From Girardinichthys multiradiatus (Eukaryota; Chordata; Actinopteri; Cyprinodontiformes; Goodeidae), in the NCBI RefSeq assembly GCF_021462225.1, contig NC_061794.1, forward strand, positions 21,379,284 through 21,443,283: DNA of 64,000 bases, written 5' to 3'. Under the pieces are notes generated by a model that saw only the letters and a program-made list of their open reading frames with translations, did not search any database and was not told the origin of the DNA. The stretch's first letter is position 1, and each line of letters opens with the position of its first letter. Of this stretch, positions 21,695 to 34,022 are shown in pieces. The position numbers and the translations under genes are program-made.

Positions 21695-22583
21695 CACTCA
21701 CCAGCCTTTATTGGGCACACCTCTTCAACTGCTTTGTAAAACAGACAGCAAATCAGCCAATCCCATGACAGCAACTAGATGCTTCTAAGAATCTAGATAT
21801 ACTGAAGACAACCTGCTGAAGTTTAAATGGAGCATCAGGATAGAGAAGAAATGGGATTTACGTAACTTTAGGTGTTCTGAGTAGATACAACTGGTGGGAT
21901 TATCTCGCAAAAACATATTTCAGGTTTACTGAGAATTGGCTAAAAAGAGAAAATATCCAGTGAGCTGCAGTTGTCTAGACTAAAAACCTTCTTGATGTTG
22001 GAGGTCAGATCAGAGGACAATAGACAGTCTGGTTCAAGATGGTAGAAATGTAACAAGAGCTTAACTCTCCACTCTTAACAACCAAGGTATGCAGAATACC
22101 ATCTCTGTATGCACAACATTTCAAACCCTGAAGCAGATGGGCTACCACTGCCATTCCTGGCAGCTCAAACAGGAAACTGAGGCTAGAATTTACACAGCCT
22201 AAAAAAAAGTGGACAGTGACAAATTAGAAAAACTATTGGTCAAAAATTCAAAATCAGCAGAGACATTTAGTTGGAAGGCTCAGAATTTCACATGAACAAC
22301 ATGAAAACATGGATTGTAATGGCCCGATATCAATGGTTCAGGCTGGTGGTGGTATAATGTTGTGGGTATTTAAATGACACAGATGACACAGTTGGTCTCT
22401 TAGTACCAACTTCAGCTCTTTTTTCACCACAGTCTACCTGACTATTGTTTTATAACCATGCCCATCCCTTGCTGTGTACCCCTATTCTGATTTCAGCAGG
22501 ATAATTAATGAAAGAATTAATGAAGTTTTGAAGGTAAAGATGGATCCCACATTGTAATTGTAAAGTGTATCTAATAAAGTGTA
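21695..22583 (+). mobile_element. decayed Tc1-like transposon of a third family
   Basis: The left end CACTCACCAGCCTTTATTGG follows a TA and matches the terminus of a widespread Tc1 family (CACTCACCGGCC...). The right end reads TGTATCTAATAAAGTGTA, the family's other terminus minus its last bases. Inside, nucleotide-level matches to a transposase gene can be followed (AGAGAAAATATCCAGTGAGC, GGTTCAGGCTGGTGGTGGT, TTTCAGCAGGATAAT). The segment between the second catalytic Asp region and the stop is deleted. No long frame remains. Confidence 0.7.
21835..22520 (+). pseudogene. decayed Tc1-like transposase (third family)
   Basis: Only short colinear blocks of the transposase survive. They run from a degraded first helix-turn-helix (around 21850-21900) through the second one, and a WRLLR-type segment with a damaged counterpart of the first catalytic motif. 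The last is a glycine-rich block at 22340-22365 (VQAGGG-type). The coding sequence then runs through FQQD-like TTTCAGCAGGATAAT at 22493 and jumps to the 3' end. Numerous frameshifts and stops. Non-functional. Confidence 0.6.
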
Positions 22584-22589
22584 CACTAT

Positions 22590-25315
22590 ACCACTATGTT
22601 TTATGTTGTCTTGGTCTGTTATATATAGTCTCATTAAGATATATTTAAATATAACATACACAGGTTTGTGCTCGAAATATGACAACATGTAAAAAAGGTT
22701 CATGGGATGTACATACAAATCATTAGAAATGCAAATAAGCTGTCTTTGTACTGCAACAGTCACTGAGTTTTACATGCAAGGCAGCCATATTGGAATTTTG
22801 AGTTTGGGGCTGGTGAGAAATTATACTTTTATATACAACAATTACAACTTCAGGTGAATTTTCTGTTTTATTTTTCTGTTAACGTTGAACATGAAAATTT
22901 CTCCTCCAGAGTAAAACTGGAACATCTTTCCACCTTCATGCAGTGTAAATTTTCTTTTTTGTCTTTTCATCCAAGTCCAAGACCAATTCCTGCTGTACTC
23001 CTGTTGCAAACTTTCTATCAAGATGATGATATTTGGAAAACTTGGTATGTACTGAGGTGGAACGTATTTCTACAAGTTTGAGAACAAGTTTGAGAACCAC
23101 TGCTGTAGAAAACTTTTTGAATGACAGTGCTTCAGAGATTAAACAAAGCATCTTTAATAGCCTCTCATCTGCCCCCTTCATCCTGCAAATTATTAAAAGT
23201 CAAGCCTCTTGTGGGGCGGAATATGGCAGCAATATGCTGATACTTCAATCATCTGGGAGGAAATTCCACATGTAGAGGGGAGGAATTGCACACAGTATAC
23301 AGTGCAGCCACGACCTTGCCTTCATGGCATGTGCGACAGAGAAACTTGACAGACCACATCAAACCTCTCGCATTTTTACAGGTCTAAAAACTCTGCCTTG
23401 TTATGCATTTTTACAAGGGGACCTGCCATTTCTTTATTTGCTCTTACAAAGGGTGTGTAAGACTATTTTCATAAGCATATACTCTATTTCAACAAATCTT
23501 TAACAGGTGGAGTTCAGGTCGGAACATCATGTGATATCATTATCTGTCATCCAGGGAAGATTTTTAACTCAGTATTTTATCACACTTTGTTTCTCTGGCT
23601 TGGCCTTCATAATAACCCATTTTTTCTCCCAAGAGCTCATTCATCAATAAAATACAACATTAATAAAGGGTTAAATGTAACACAAGCGGAGATTATGCCA
23701 CAAACCTGTCTCAAGTTTCATGTTAAATTCTGTTAAACTGTTGATACATGCTTCTTTGTGTCTTTTAAATGCATCTTAGCTTCTGTTTTTATCATATCCA
23801 AGCAATACAGACACTGATGAGCATCCAGCCAGATGATTCTTACAGCAAAGTGCAATTTGTGCCACTCTTGGGTGCACAACCCTATAATTACCTGAAAATG
23901 CAAACTGGAAGTTATGCTCAACAATGAGAAGAAACTAATAAAACTGAAAGCTTTTGGTGCTCAGTCGTGGCAAGTCTTTTAAAGGTATATTAATAGTATG
24001 TTTAAATGCTGTGGCACTTTTCTGTTTGTAATGTGGAAACAATCTGGTACACCTGGAACACTAAATATCTGTATTCTGAACACTGAAGTCAGGTCACAGT
24101 GTATGAAAGCACAATCATATTTAACTTTTAACAATGCACACTGGCTTTGTAACAGATTTATAATTGCTCTTTTCCTGTGCAATTTGCTAGATTTCATTAC
24201 ATGATTTCTTGTACACTAGATGGATAAACAGTATCGGTCAATGAAAAGGTGAGAATGATGTAAATTTACATGAATTTATAATGTATGTTAAAAAAAGAAC
24301 ACTAAACAGCTGTTTTTGACCTAGAGAAATGCAAATAGTTACAAAAAATACATTGTCTACATGTACCAAAAATCTATAAGTAATACTGCCTAAAAATACA
24401 CTCACTTGAGGAACAAGTTTGTGGACAAAGGTACACAATGTTATGCCTCTAACCTGTTTATGAATGCGCATCAGCTTCAGAATGCAGCAATATCAAAGCA
24501 GCAAGAAAATACTTTCATAACCTTTCATTATCATTTGTACTATAAAAACCTGTAGGTGTGGTTGTATTTCTCTGAAAAACAATGACGAAAAAAGGCCAAG
24601 GACACATTTTTGTATGTCTCAGGTCCTTTGTGAAACCAAGCAGATTGTATGCGTGGAATGTACTTTTTAGGACATACCTGTAAGTCCCTATTTTTCTTTC
24701 ACTCTCATTCACAGAAGACTAAACATTCTTACACTCATAAGGTTTGTGGGCAGCCTATTGTTATACAACAAGCACCTTTGCTCACATAGGCCGCTGATTC
24801 TAATTTGATCTTGAATATTGTCTATTTAACCATGATATAGTAGTTGTGCTCATAAACTGATGCGTAACTGTAAATATACCCAACTATACACTAAATTTAA
24901 TCTTAGTGTAAAAAATATTTTAATAAGTCACAACAAAAGATATGCAGAAAGATAAAACATAGTTAAAAACACCAAACCAGGCAGACAGGTTGAACTATAA
25001 TTCACTGTAAATAGATGTAATTATTCAAATAGGGGTTCAGCCCTAACAACCTTCAGTACACACTAGAGATAAAGAAAAGTCAAAATCCAATTTAAAGACT
25101 GCACATTCTGAAAAACTGCAAACACACTTTTCCTGTAAAAGACATCTTACAATAACAGTTTGATATTGGTAGCAAGTGCTATCACCATGAGCTTTCAATC
25201 AGTAAAATCTACAGCTCCTCTGTAACCAGCACTGCTGTGATCCTTAATCTGAATGTACCCAGTCTGCCTAAAACACTAATATTGACAGTTAATATCTAGA
25301 TTTTTGGGAAAATGT
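22590..25315. other. unassigned non-coding DNA
   Basis: No gene recognised. Short frames on both strands have no motifs. A tandem AACAAGTTTGAGAAC-type doubling occurs near 23075-23100. Confidence 0.4.
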
Positions 25316-27245
25316 ATGTGCATGGGATAAGACCAATTCTGTCTGGAGGAGGGGTTGGAGGGGTCTGCATGGTTTGGGTGGGCAGGCTGGCCGGAGTTGA
25401 TCTCGAGGTGGAGGGATCTCGGCTTCTCAGTGGGTTTTGGTATTGGCTCTGTGGGTTCTCTGCTTTCTATAGGCTTAGGTGAGGGTTTTCTCGTGGGGCT
25501 ACTTCTGGCTGGTGTATGGGTGATGGGCATGTGTTCTTGGGTTAAGATGCTGTGAGTCTTCTTTTCGCAGGGGTGCACTCTCACAGGAAGGGGCTTTATT
25601 TTTGGAAGGCTGGTGGAAGCGCATTTGTGGTGGTGGAGGAGGTTGGTGGCAGCCTCTTTGCGGTGAGGGCTGTGGCCATTCGGTGGCGCCCTTCAGCTTG
25701 CTGGGCCGGCGTCTTTTCCTTGGGTGGTGTGTCGCTGGGTCTGCTTGACTACCAGGCTGGCGCTGGTGGTTTTGGTTAATTTATCTATGGGGGGGTGCAT
25801 GTGCCTAGGCGGGCTCAGGTTTGCATTTGGGTGGGCCTGCCATTTTGGGTCGTGTGTGGCTTGTTAGCTTCCTCAGTGTTGGTGTGGAGTGTGTTTTGCT
25901 GCTCCACTGGCCTGGTTATTGTGCTCCAGCCATGGGGATCCTGGCCAGGCAGTGTGCGGCGGTGATTGGGATGTGGTTTCACTTTGGCAGAGAGGTGGCC
26001 TACTTGGTGCGGCAGGGTATGTCATGTGGGAGTGTATGCAACGGGCATGCTGGGGCACCTTCAGGGTTGAGGTGTGTGTGCACGGTCTTTGGTGTGCTGT
26101 GGTGGCCTCCCTTCAATGCTTCCTTCTGTGGCTCTGGGGAGATCAGGGCGGTGGGCTGGAGGGTGGCATATAGGGGTTGCAGTGTGTGGGGTGTGGGGGT
26201 TGTGTCCTCTTTTTGGATGTGTGGTCACCAGCATTTAAATTGGCTGAGTGGTGGTGGTGGGGCTGAGCTGGTTGGTGTTTCTCCCTGGGCTGTCGTTGCA
26301 GTGGCGGGGATGTGGTGTGTTTGTGTGGTTGCGGGGGCACAGGGTCGGGGCCGTGCCGCCAGCTGGGGGACCTCTTGCTTGGTGAGTTTGTCCCGTCTTG
26401 GTGTGGGGTCGGGGGGTCAGTTGTGAGCATGGTGCTCGGTGGTGTCTACTCTGTTGCGCCTGTGGACGGTTGCTTGGGTGGTGTTGCACGAGGCCCTTCT
26501 CTTGCAGTCGCGGCGAGCTATGTGCTGGGGGGCAGGACGCAGCAGAGGTGCATGGAGTGGGGCTGTGTGTGAAGCTTGAGCTGTTTGGATGTGTCTTCAT
26601 CGACCCCTGCGGGGAGGGGATTCATGGCATTTGGGTTCGGGGGCATGCGTTCCATTTCTGTGTCCTGGTTGGAGGTGGCTCTGTGGGGCAATTCATGTTG
26701 ATTCACTGGGTTCCCCTGGTGCTCTCTTCTGCTCTTCTCTGGGGGTTTGTGGCAGTCCCAGAAGTGGTCCTCCTAGGGTTCCTGTGCTCTGGGGGCCTTT
26801 GGATGTCTGGGGCTCAGATCTCCTCCGTGTCTGTCTCGGGTCCACGGGGGCAGATCAGTGGCTCCTCACACTCGGTATTGAATATTTTTATGAAGAAAAG
26901 TTATATACATAAGCACGCTTACACTTACACCCACAGGTGTTTAGATTCAGGTGTTAACAGATACACAGACGTTCCATATTGAGCCGCAGTTACCACTAAA
27001 TACATATTCCATTCATTAGTACCGTGCACTTTTGGTAACAATGCTGTTGTTATATATATATCTGCAGGTGTAGAAGCAGTCTTCTGGAGTGTTATCTTGT
27101 ATTCTCTTTACCCTACTTTCTCTGCCCCATTACTTTTCTCCTTCTCTCCCTTTTTCTTTTTTGCCCCACCTCTCTATCTTTCTTGCTTCTTTTTTTTCCT
27201 CTTCATTTCCGTCTCCGTGTCCATTGCAATGAAATAATCCCAGTG
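25316..27245. repeat. G-rich, strand-asymmetric block with pyrimidine-rich tail, probably repeat-derived
   Basis: From 25316 to about 26880 the plus strand is extremely rich in G and T (many GGG, TGGTG and GTGTGGG words) against an AT-rich background. A segment with words such as CACTCGGTATTGAATATTTT, ACAGACGTTCCATATTGAG and TACCGTGCACTTTTGGTAAC follows. Then comes a 100-bp pyrimidine tract (27110-27212) and GCAATGAAATAAT. I remember this order of G-rich body, fixed segment and C/T tract from a dispersed teleost repeat, but I cannot name it. The overlapping open frames of up to about 200 codons on both strands arise because G-rich DNA contains few stop codons; they show no domain. Confidence 0.5.
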
Positions 27246-29710
27246 CAATTTCTAATAAAGTTTATTATATAAATATCAAAGAGGAGCATTATAGCATTAG
27301 CCGTAATGCTCCACTTCTGAAAGTAAATCTGTTGGGCTTCTACTTGGCACTCAGAAAACAATTCTTAGTGCTACTCTGCCGGACAGGACATGGTAAAAAA
27401 AAAGAACAAGACAATATTTTTAAGCAGTTTAAGTTTTGAAATTAAACACCCAGCATGATAGTTCCCCCATTTACTCATTCCGATTTGTGATTGGGACCTG
27501 TAACTGATAAAAAAACTTTTATCTCATCTGTTTGTCTCTGATTGCCACAGTTTACAACATCTCAGAAACTTCATTTAGCTTTTAGCTTAAAAAACCTCTG
27601 CAGTGTTGCTTCAATAGCAGCATCTAGTTGTCATTCTGTTCTGCATGTTATTCTATTGCCTGGGTCTACTGTTTGGTCTGCATTAGTCTGTGAACTTGCT
27701 GTTAGCAGTAGGTTTACTTACACTACAGACTTGTGTATGTTAAAAAAAAATCCTGCCCTTGCACTTTGTATAATTTTTTTCTGCCCTTCTGTCCTGTATA
27801 ACTATAATTGTTTGTCCACTCTGACAGATTCATGCTCCTAAGTGATTTTTGTCTAATCTATAGTAAGTCTGTGGATTAAACAAAGCTTTAATGCAATAAA
27901 TGACAGGCAGAATCACTTAAATCTTCCAGAGACACACCAACAGTTAGAAAGCCTGCACTGTAGACGTTTCTATTAAGATATAAGCATATGAGAAGAATGT
28001 AGCAGTTTTAGTTTAATTTGATTAGTATTTGCAGGGCTAGTATAAACTGAGTGATTCTAAAAATCTCTGTTATGACTTTAAGAGCTTGATTTTATATTTT
28101 AGTTTTAAAAGATTGAATCCTTTCTGCAGTTTTTATTCCAAATCATTCTGCAAGCATTCAGAACCAAAAGAATAATAAATGAGAAATGACTTTTTTCAAC
28201 TTGATCTTGGATTTGTGAAAGCCACAAGAATTTGAGAGAAAACAAAATGCCTGTCAGGGCGAGCATACAAGAAGCAAAAGAGGGAATCTGGCGTGGCCTA
28301 AGCAAACTCATAAAAATATTTCCCTTTTATTTAATGTCGTCCATAATTCATTGCCAGGAAAAGCTAATCAATAGCACCTTAATGAAAACTTGAGCCATAT
28401 TTTATTTTGCCGCAGAGAAGTCCCAGATCAGCATTTGTTGTCTTGTTATGTGTTGGTTTTCACCCTTGGGCTGTTTGACAGATGTGCATCACGTTTGCAG
28501 CTGCCCTAAATATTTTCTCTCTTCTACCACATATGTTTTTAAAAACGCCACAGAAGTGGGAGGGAAATTTCTGATGATGACAGCAATTTAGGCTTGATGA
28601 AGAGCAATCAAAAACATTTTTATGTTCATTCAAGCCATACCCTAAGGCCCAAAACTGCAACAATGTTAACTAAAGCATATGCACTTTTTAAATTACTGGA
28701 AAAAAACCTAAAAACATTCAAAATAGCAATGGATTCTAATTTCAGGTTAAAAGAAGCTGAAAGTTGCCAAAGAATGACGATGTTGGGCTTGGAACGCCAA
28801 AACAATGTCCACCCTCGACTAAGTAGCTCTAAACAGACTAAGTAAGACTTCAGCTCAAATCTGAATTCATTAAGTATATAAGCATAGGAAATTATGTCTG
28901 AGAGCAGCAGCTTCGAGACTTTACAAACTGGCATGCTATGAAGGGATTTAAAAGAGCCCAGATACTCGGCCTTTGTGTCCATGCCCCTTTTGGGAGAAAG
29001 TAGACCCTACAGTTTGGATGGAAGTCAATGCAACTTTCAGGGTGTTAGGCCAATAAAAGGGTAAAATAAGCAAATAAATTTACTTTGTCAGCTTGTACAT
29101 CATAGCAGACAAGTTAAACAATAATATAAGGTCAGTTATGTTTGCTGATTTTCAAGATTGTACGGAAAACATGGTAGTAATGGAACAAATTGAAGGCTCC
29201 ATTCCATTGAAGTTTTTCAATATACATTTGCAAATATGTGACAAGCAGAAATGATATATTATTGTTTTTCTTATCTGGCATGATATTCAAGCAAATAAAC
29301 TTTACCTAACTTAACTGGTTGAATATCTAAAACATTTATTTTACCAACCAGCCTAGAAATTGCATTAACTCTCATTCAAACCACACCATATATTTTCCTG
29401 CTAAATGAGGCTGTTTGTAGAAGAAGAAAGTGACATGATGTTGAATCTACCTATAAACTGTGTTGTAAATCTAGGATTTCAGTTGTTCCATAACCCTGGG
29501 GAAAAGTGTTTTCAACAGAAGGGCTGTTTTTCCAGATGAGGAACATTTGTACTTTTAACCTACTTCCACAGAGATCCTTCATATTTCCTTCAAAGATTAT
29601 CTTTGAAGCCAAAGTGCTCACATCCATTTAACATACATATTCCAATGAAAACAATTTTTTGTCAATAAAATCCTGTCAGTATTTTCCAGATAGCGCCAAT
29701 ACAGAAGCTA
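27246..29710. other. unassigned non-coding DNA
   Basis: No gene or familiar repeat identified. The 118-codon minus-strand frame at 28626-28982 has no recognisable motif and an AT-driven composition. Confidence 0.4.
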
Positions 29711-30610
29711 ATGCCCCTTTTCCACTGGCTCTTGTTAGGTTTCACGGCTCAACTCCACTCGGTCACTCTCCATTCGGACAGAACCAGTTGTTTCCATTGA
29801 CCCACTGACAGCTGGAGCTATGGCTTGAAGCTTCACCTCCAGCCATCAGTCTAGTTCACTCTGCCACTATTAACATTAAAGTAATCTGTGTGAAACAATA
29901 AAAATAATATTAAATAAAGAAATAGAACAGAAAAACAAATACAAATAATGTTTGTGTTATTGTATGAAAGAATGTCTAATATATGTTTTTTTCACGTATA
30001 GGATGATCCACTGGGACAATTATCTGGAACACAGGCCAGCCAGAACATTTTATGTAAGGGGGCTGTGGCAGGAGAAGTGGAGAGGAAAGGCAATGCTGTC
30101 TGGACTGGTAAAGCTTCAAAGTTCGCCTGAAGAAGTTAAAATCTTTATGAGGAAAGTTTTTGTCTCAGCCATTGCAATTACAAGGAAAAGGACCACAGAC
30201 GATTGACCACTGAGAAGTTTGTTTTAGGTTGATATTGGATATTTGTGCTCTGCAGATTCAGAGGGCTCTTCCTCTCGTTTGACCTGATGCAGGCAGTCTA
30301 ATTACGGGCAGCTGCTCTCTGCCTGCTCCCTCCTCCTGCAGACACTGGTACGGTTAAGGACTGTCAATAAATGTCTGCACCAGACATGCTGTTGGTGGTA
30401 TGTTGTGTGTTTTGGCCATTGTGGTCCTCAATATTACTGAAGTCGCTCTTGAGTTTTATCAACTTTTCTCTCCACTACCTCTCAGAAAACCTTTCTCATT
30501 TCTCCTGGTCCCATGGCCAATCAGTGAAGAGCAGTCAGTTCACATCACAGTGAGTCCCGACTCAGTTCCAGTCGTACCTGCTCGGGAGCAGCGACCAAAA
30601 AACTAGGTAC
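29711..30610. repeat. possible PIF/Harbinger-like DNA element, degraded
   Basis: The left part CCCCTTTTCCACTGGCTCTT and the right part CTGCTCGGGAGCAGCGACCA...AGGTACCGGTACAAAAA resemble the arms of teleost Harbinger-type non-autonomous elements ('cccttttccactgg', 'ggtaccggtac'). They do not form a clean inverted pair here, and no target duplication was found. The 84-codon frame at 29952-30206 between them matches nothing I know. Confidence 0.3.
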
Positions 30611-32528
30611 CGGTACAAAAACCTACATAAACCCACATTAGATGACTGAAATGTAAATATTCATATGGTTGACGTAGCACAAAGACAACAGTGAATGCAC
30701 AACAATCTTAAGGTTGGCAATATAAATTTTTAGCATAATAGATAGTAAAACAAGAATCTCCAACCCAGCTAACATCGAAACTATGCAAATGTCAATTTTA
30801 TTAAGAATATTTAAGGTACATTGCATGTTTTATGTTTAACTCTCTTCTTCAGCCACAAATTGAACCTTCTAAGCTCAATAATGTTGTATAGCAAACATTT
30901 TTGCAAAGCAGCCAATTCATTTTGATCATTTAAATCATGACTATAATTCTTTTTTTCCAAGACTGTCACATAAAATCAAGTCAGACAGGCATTTAAGCAC
31001 AAATGTGTTAATAAAGTGAAAACAGAGCTGCTTCTAAACTAACCAGTGAGATGTGATGCTAATTGTTTCCAGTGATCCTTATCAACATACAATATGCTCT
31101 GGTTCCATCTGACTATGTATGAATTTGAGCTGCCATTACAAGAGAAAAGGTCATTTTTCATGCTCTGAGAGGCATTCTAATGAACTGTTCGCCATCTATT
31201 TAACACAGCCTCCAGTCCTCTAAAACAGACTTTCCATTTCCACGAACCGCAGTTGGGTTCACTTGTCAGGGGAGATGACTGCAAAACTTATGGAAACTTG
31301 TTTAATACCCGCTTTGAGAGTAAACAGTTATTCATCAAAAAAATAATAATGTCTCAAAAGGTCAGGCCATAAAAAAACAATATCTGCCCTCTTTCCATTC
31401 CCTATTGCATTAGTTAGTTTATAAAGGCAAGGGGCTGAGTAAAAAACAGAAACATGCACACAGTGGTAAGAACTTGAGAGACTGCTTTATGACTTGAAAT
31501 GAATAAATGATTCCATTGTCAAAACAGTAGATTATCACTGTGAAAGAGATCATCATTCTAATGATCAGCTTACACCAGACTTAAGTTGTCTTTCATGTGG
31601 CATTACATGAGTGTATACAGAGCTGTCCAGCAGCTACACATACTTTGCCTGCATTTGCATTGTCAGCTGGAGGTAAGGGCGTGGAGATCTGCCAGCAGCG
31701 AGGCTCCGGGCCAGTGCCATGACAGCTGACAACTCAGGCAGGCCCTGCGTGCAGCGTTGCACTTCTAAGAGCCAAGATCCCAGATCAAGTAAATCCTAAT
31801 CAGAGACTTAATATGCCTCTAATGTGAAAATTCATATTTCTACTCTGTGGCGTTTCATGTTCAAAAGGGAGCACATGTCATTTGGCATGCTTTCATATAT
31901 CACTAAGGCTCCCATCAGTCACTGATTATTGCGATAAGGAATTAAAATCCCTCAACGCAAAGCAGTCGGCACCACATTGCACTGGCTGTCAGAATTAACT
32001 AGTAAAAGTGACCTCAACACATAGATGTTAACGGAGAAGGAATCACATTTCATTAGTTAGACAGAAACATTAAGTCTCCCATACATTCATGGTTAACATA
32101 AATAAATACTGTAGAGCGAGCTCCATTGTTTCAAATTCAAACACTGAATCGTCTTTGATCGTTCTGGTTCAAAGTATTGTTAATGAGATGCAAGAGAAGG
32201 TACCAGAGTGACCCCCATTTCCTCTGGCTTTAAGCAGTAATGCAGTGCTGCCTGGTGCTGCACGCTGTTGATCAGCTGACTGAAAGACAACTACTCCTCT
32301 TTTCTCTCGCCTATAAGAGAGACATTTATGTCTATGTAGAAATATTTCTAGTCGCAAACGCAAACAAACACAGTCATGGTGTGGAATCGAAAATAGCACC
32401 TCTAATCAGATCTTTGAAAGGTAGCCCTGCTCTAAATCTACAGTTTGCAAGCCACAAGCAGGATTTAAAAATCAAAATAATAAACAAATGTTATAGATAA
32501 CAATATTGTAATTGTAATAATCCATATG
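30611..32528. other. unassigned non-coding DNA; possible conserved segment at 31.6-32.05 kb
   Basis: No gene recognised. From about 31630 to 32050 the sequence is repeat-free and carries TGACAGCTGAC at about 31720 (similar to MEIS/TGIF sites) plus several TAAT words. This is suggestive of regulatory DNA but unproven. Confidence 0.35.
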
Positions 32529-33022
32529 TTCTACTATCTCGTCTCTCGTTGTCTTCCGCTTTATCCGGGACCGGGTCGCGGGGGCAACAAACTCAGCAGA
32601 CGCCCAGACGTCCCTCTCCCGAGACACCTCCTCCAGCTCCTCCGGGGGGAGCCCAAAGCGTTCCCAGGCCAGCTGAGAGACATAGTCAACCAGCGTGTCC
32701 TGGGTCGTCCCCTGGGCCTCCTCCCGGTGGGACATGCCTGGAACACCTCCCGAGGAAGGCGTCCAGGAGGCATCCGGTATAGATGCCTGAGCACCTCAAC
32801 TGGCTCCTAGCCCCCCCCCCCCGGATGGCTGAGCTCCTCACCTTATCTCTAAGGGAGTGCCCGGCAACCCTACGGAGGAAGCTCATTTCAGCCGCTTGTA
32901 TCCGGGATCTCGTTCTTTCGGTCATGACCCAAAGTTCATGGCCATAGGTGAGAGTAGGAACGTAGACCGACCAGTAAATCGAGAGTTTCACTTCTCGGCT
33001 TAGCTCTCTCTTCACCACAACG
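32529..33022 (-). mobile_element. 5'-truncated RTE-clade (Rex3-like) LINE
   Basis: On the minus strand the sequence matches the 3' part of the LINE at 44.0-47.1 kb, beginning abruptly at the VVKRELS codons (33022) and running to a degenerate CGAGAGACGAGA tail. Abrupt 5' truncation is the usual outcome of incomplete target-primed reverse transcription. A run of 12 C at 32811-32822 interrupts the coding sequence. This copy keeps a segment (YTGCLLDAFLG region and its neighbours) that the larger copy has lost. Confidence 0.82.
32529..33022 (-). pseudogene. LINE reverse transcriptase C-terminus, broken
   Basis: Frame fragments encode VVKRELSREVKLSIYWSVYV, LTYGHELWVMTERTRSRIQA, AEMSFLRRVAGHSLRDKVRS and later YVSQLAWERFGLPPEELEEV: the thumb and C-terminal portion of an RTE-type reverse transcriptase. 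The polymerase motifs upstream (including FADD) are not part of this copy. A frame change at the C12 run and another near 32735 divide the coding sequence. The 131-codon frame extends past the truncation point into unrelated flanking DNA. Confidence 0.78.
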
Positions 33023-33164
33023 TCTACTGTCTTACTAGCAATTGAAGCAATTGTTGCTTTTCTGTCTAAAAATGAGAGCAACTAGGTCATCCCATTGAGA
33101 ATATTTTGGTCTAAAAGGGATCGGCTCGTGGTACAACTGTGGAGCGCATGACCCATGTGTGAAG

Positions 33165-33252
33165 GCTTTGGTTTTCCACCTCTCTCCACCCTATTTCCTG
33201 TCTGCCTACTTTCAGAAAATTAAACAAAAAATAAAGGCCACTAGTGCTGCAA
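33165..33252 (+). repeat. tRNA-derived SINE 3' part
   Basis: Words TTTTCCACCTCTCTCCACCC, TATTTCCTGTCTGCCTACTT and AATAAAGGCCACTAGTG match, in inverse orientation, the SINE at 47948-48110. Only the 3' portion is clear. Confidence 0.5.
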
Positions 33253-34020
33253 AACAAAATATATATATAAAAAAAGAAATACGTACAAACAATGTTGAGG
33301 TGATCCATCGATTTTTGGGCAAAAATCAGGATATATTTGGATTAAAAGTAAAAGCATTTTAGACATCCAAATGAGGTTTTTAAATGTTTATTACAGTGGT
33401 CTGAATGTAGATATGTTTAAGACTAAATCAGCTGGCTAGACTCGCATTCAGGATCTCTTACTTACCTGCACACACTAATGAGCTACACATCCGCATGCAT
33501 GTTTATGGACTAATAATATGTAAGTCCAGGAAGTTTCATGTGTACCGTCATCATTTTATTGTCATTGCTAAAGAAAGTTGTAAAGCTGTATTATCTCTGT
33601 AATATAAGCATCTCTGTGAGTTTACATCATCAGCTGAGGTACTGCTGCTGTTTGAGACTGTAGTAGTTCTGGTTCTGGTTAGGAACTCCCTTTACAGTAG
33701 AAATATCCATATATGTCTCTATATTTATCCCAATTCTTTCAGTTTATCTATTTTTTTTACAATTGAGAAAATAAAAATATAAAGTCTTGCTTTGGTCCAT
33801 ATTAGTATGGCAATATCACAACCGAAATTGATGAGGAAATTGCATAGCTCAAATGAAGCTGTCTTTGTGTTTACTTTCTGGAATTTTTACATGATTTACA
33901 GTGTAGATCATTTTTAGGTCCACATTTATTTTTATGGACCTAACAATTGTTTTGTTTAATTTAGACCACTTTTGACCACTTTGCTACGTCTAATCTAAAC
34001 ACATAGGTCTAAATCAGGAC
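33253..34020. other. unassigned non-coding DNA
   Basis: AT-rich sequence without recognisable features up to the TA that precedes transposon copy 3. Confidence 0.4.
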
Positions 34021-34022
34021 TA

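Noticed and set aside
25821..26982. Overlapping open frames of 194-201 codons on the plus strand and 95-121 codons on the minus strand in the G-rich block
   Set aside because: G/C-rich sequence lacks the AT-rich stop codons, so several frames are open at once. The products are low-complexity Gly/Val/Trp or Pro/His/Thr strings without domains.
28626..28982. 118-codon minus-strand frame
   Set aside because: No domain; overlaps an 83-codon frame on the other strand; AT-rich chance frame likely.
29952..30206. 84-codon frame between Harbinger-like arms, considered as a transposase or nuclease fragment
   Set aside because: I could not match it to any transposase or nuclease motif.
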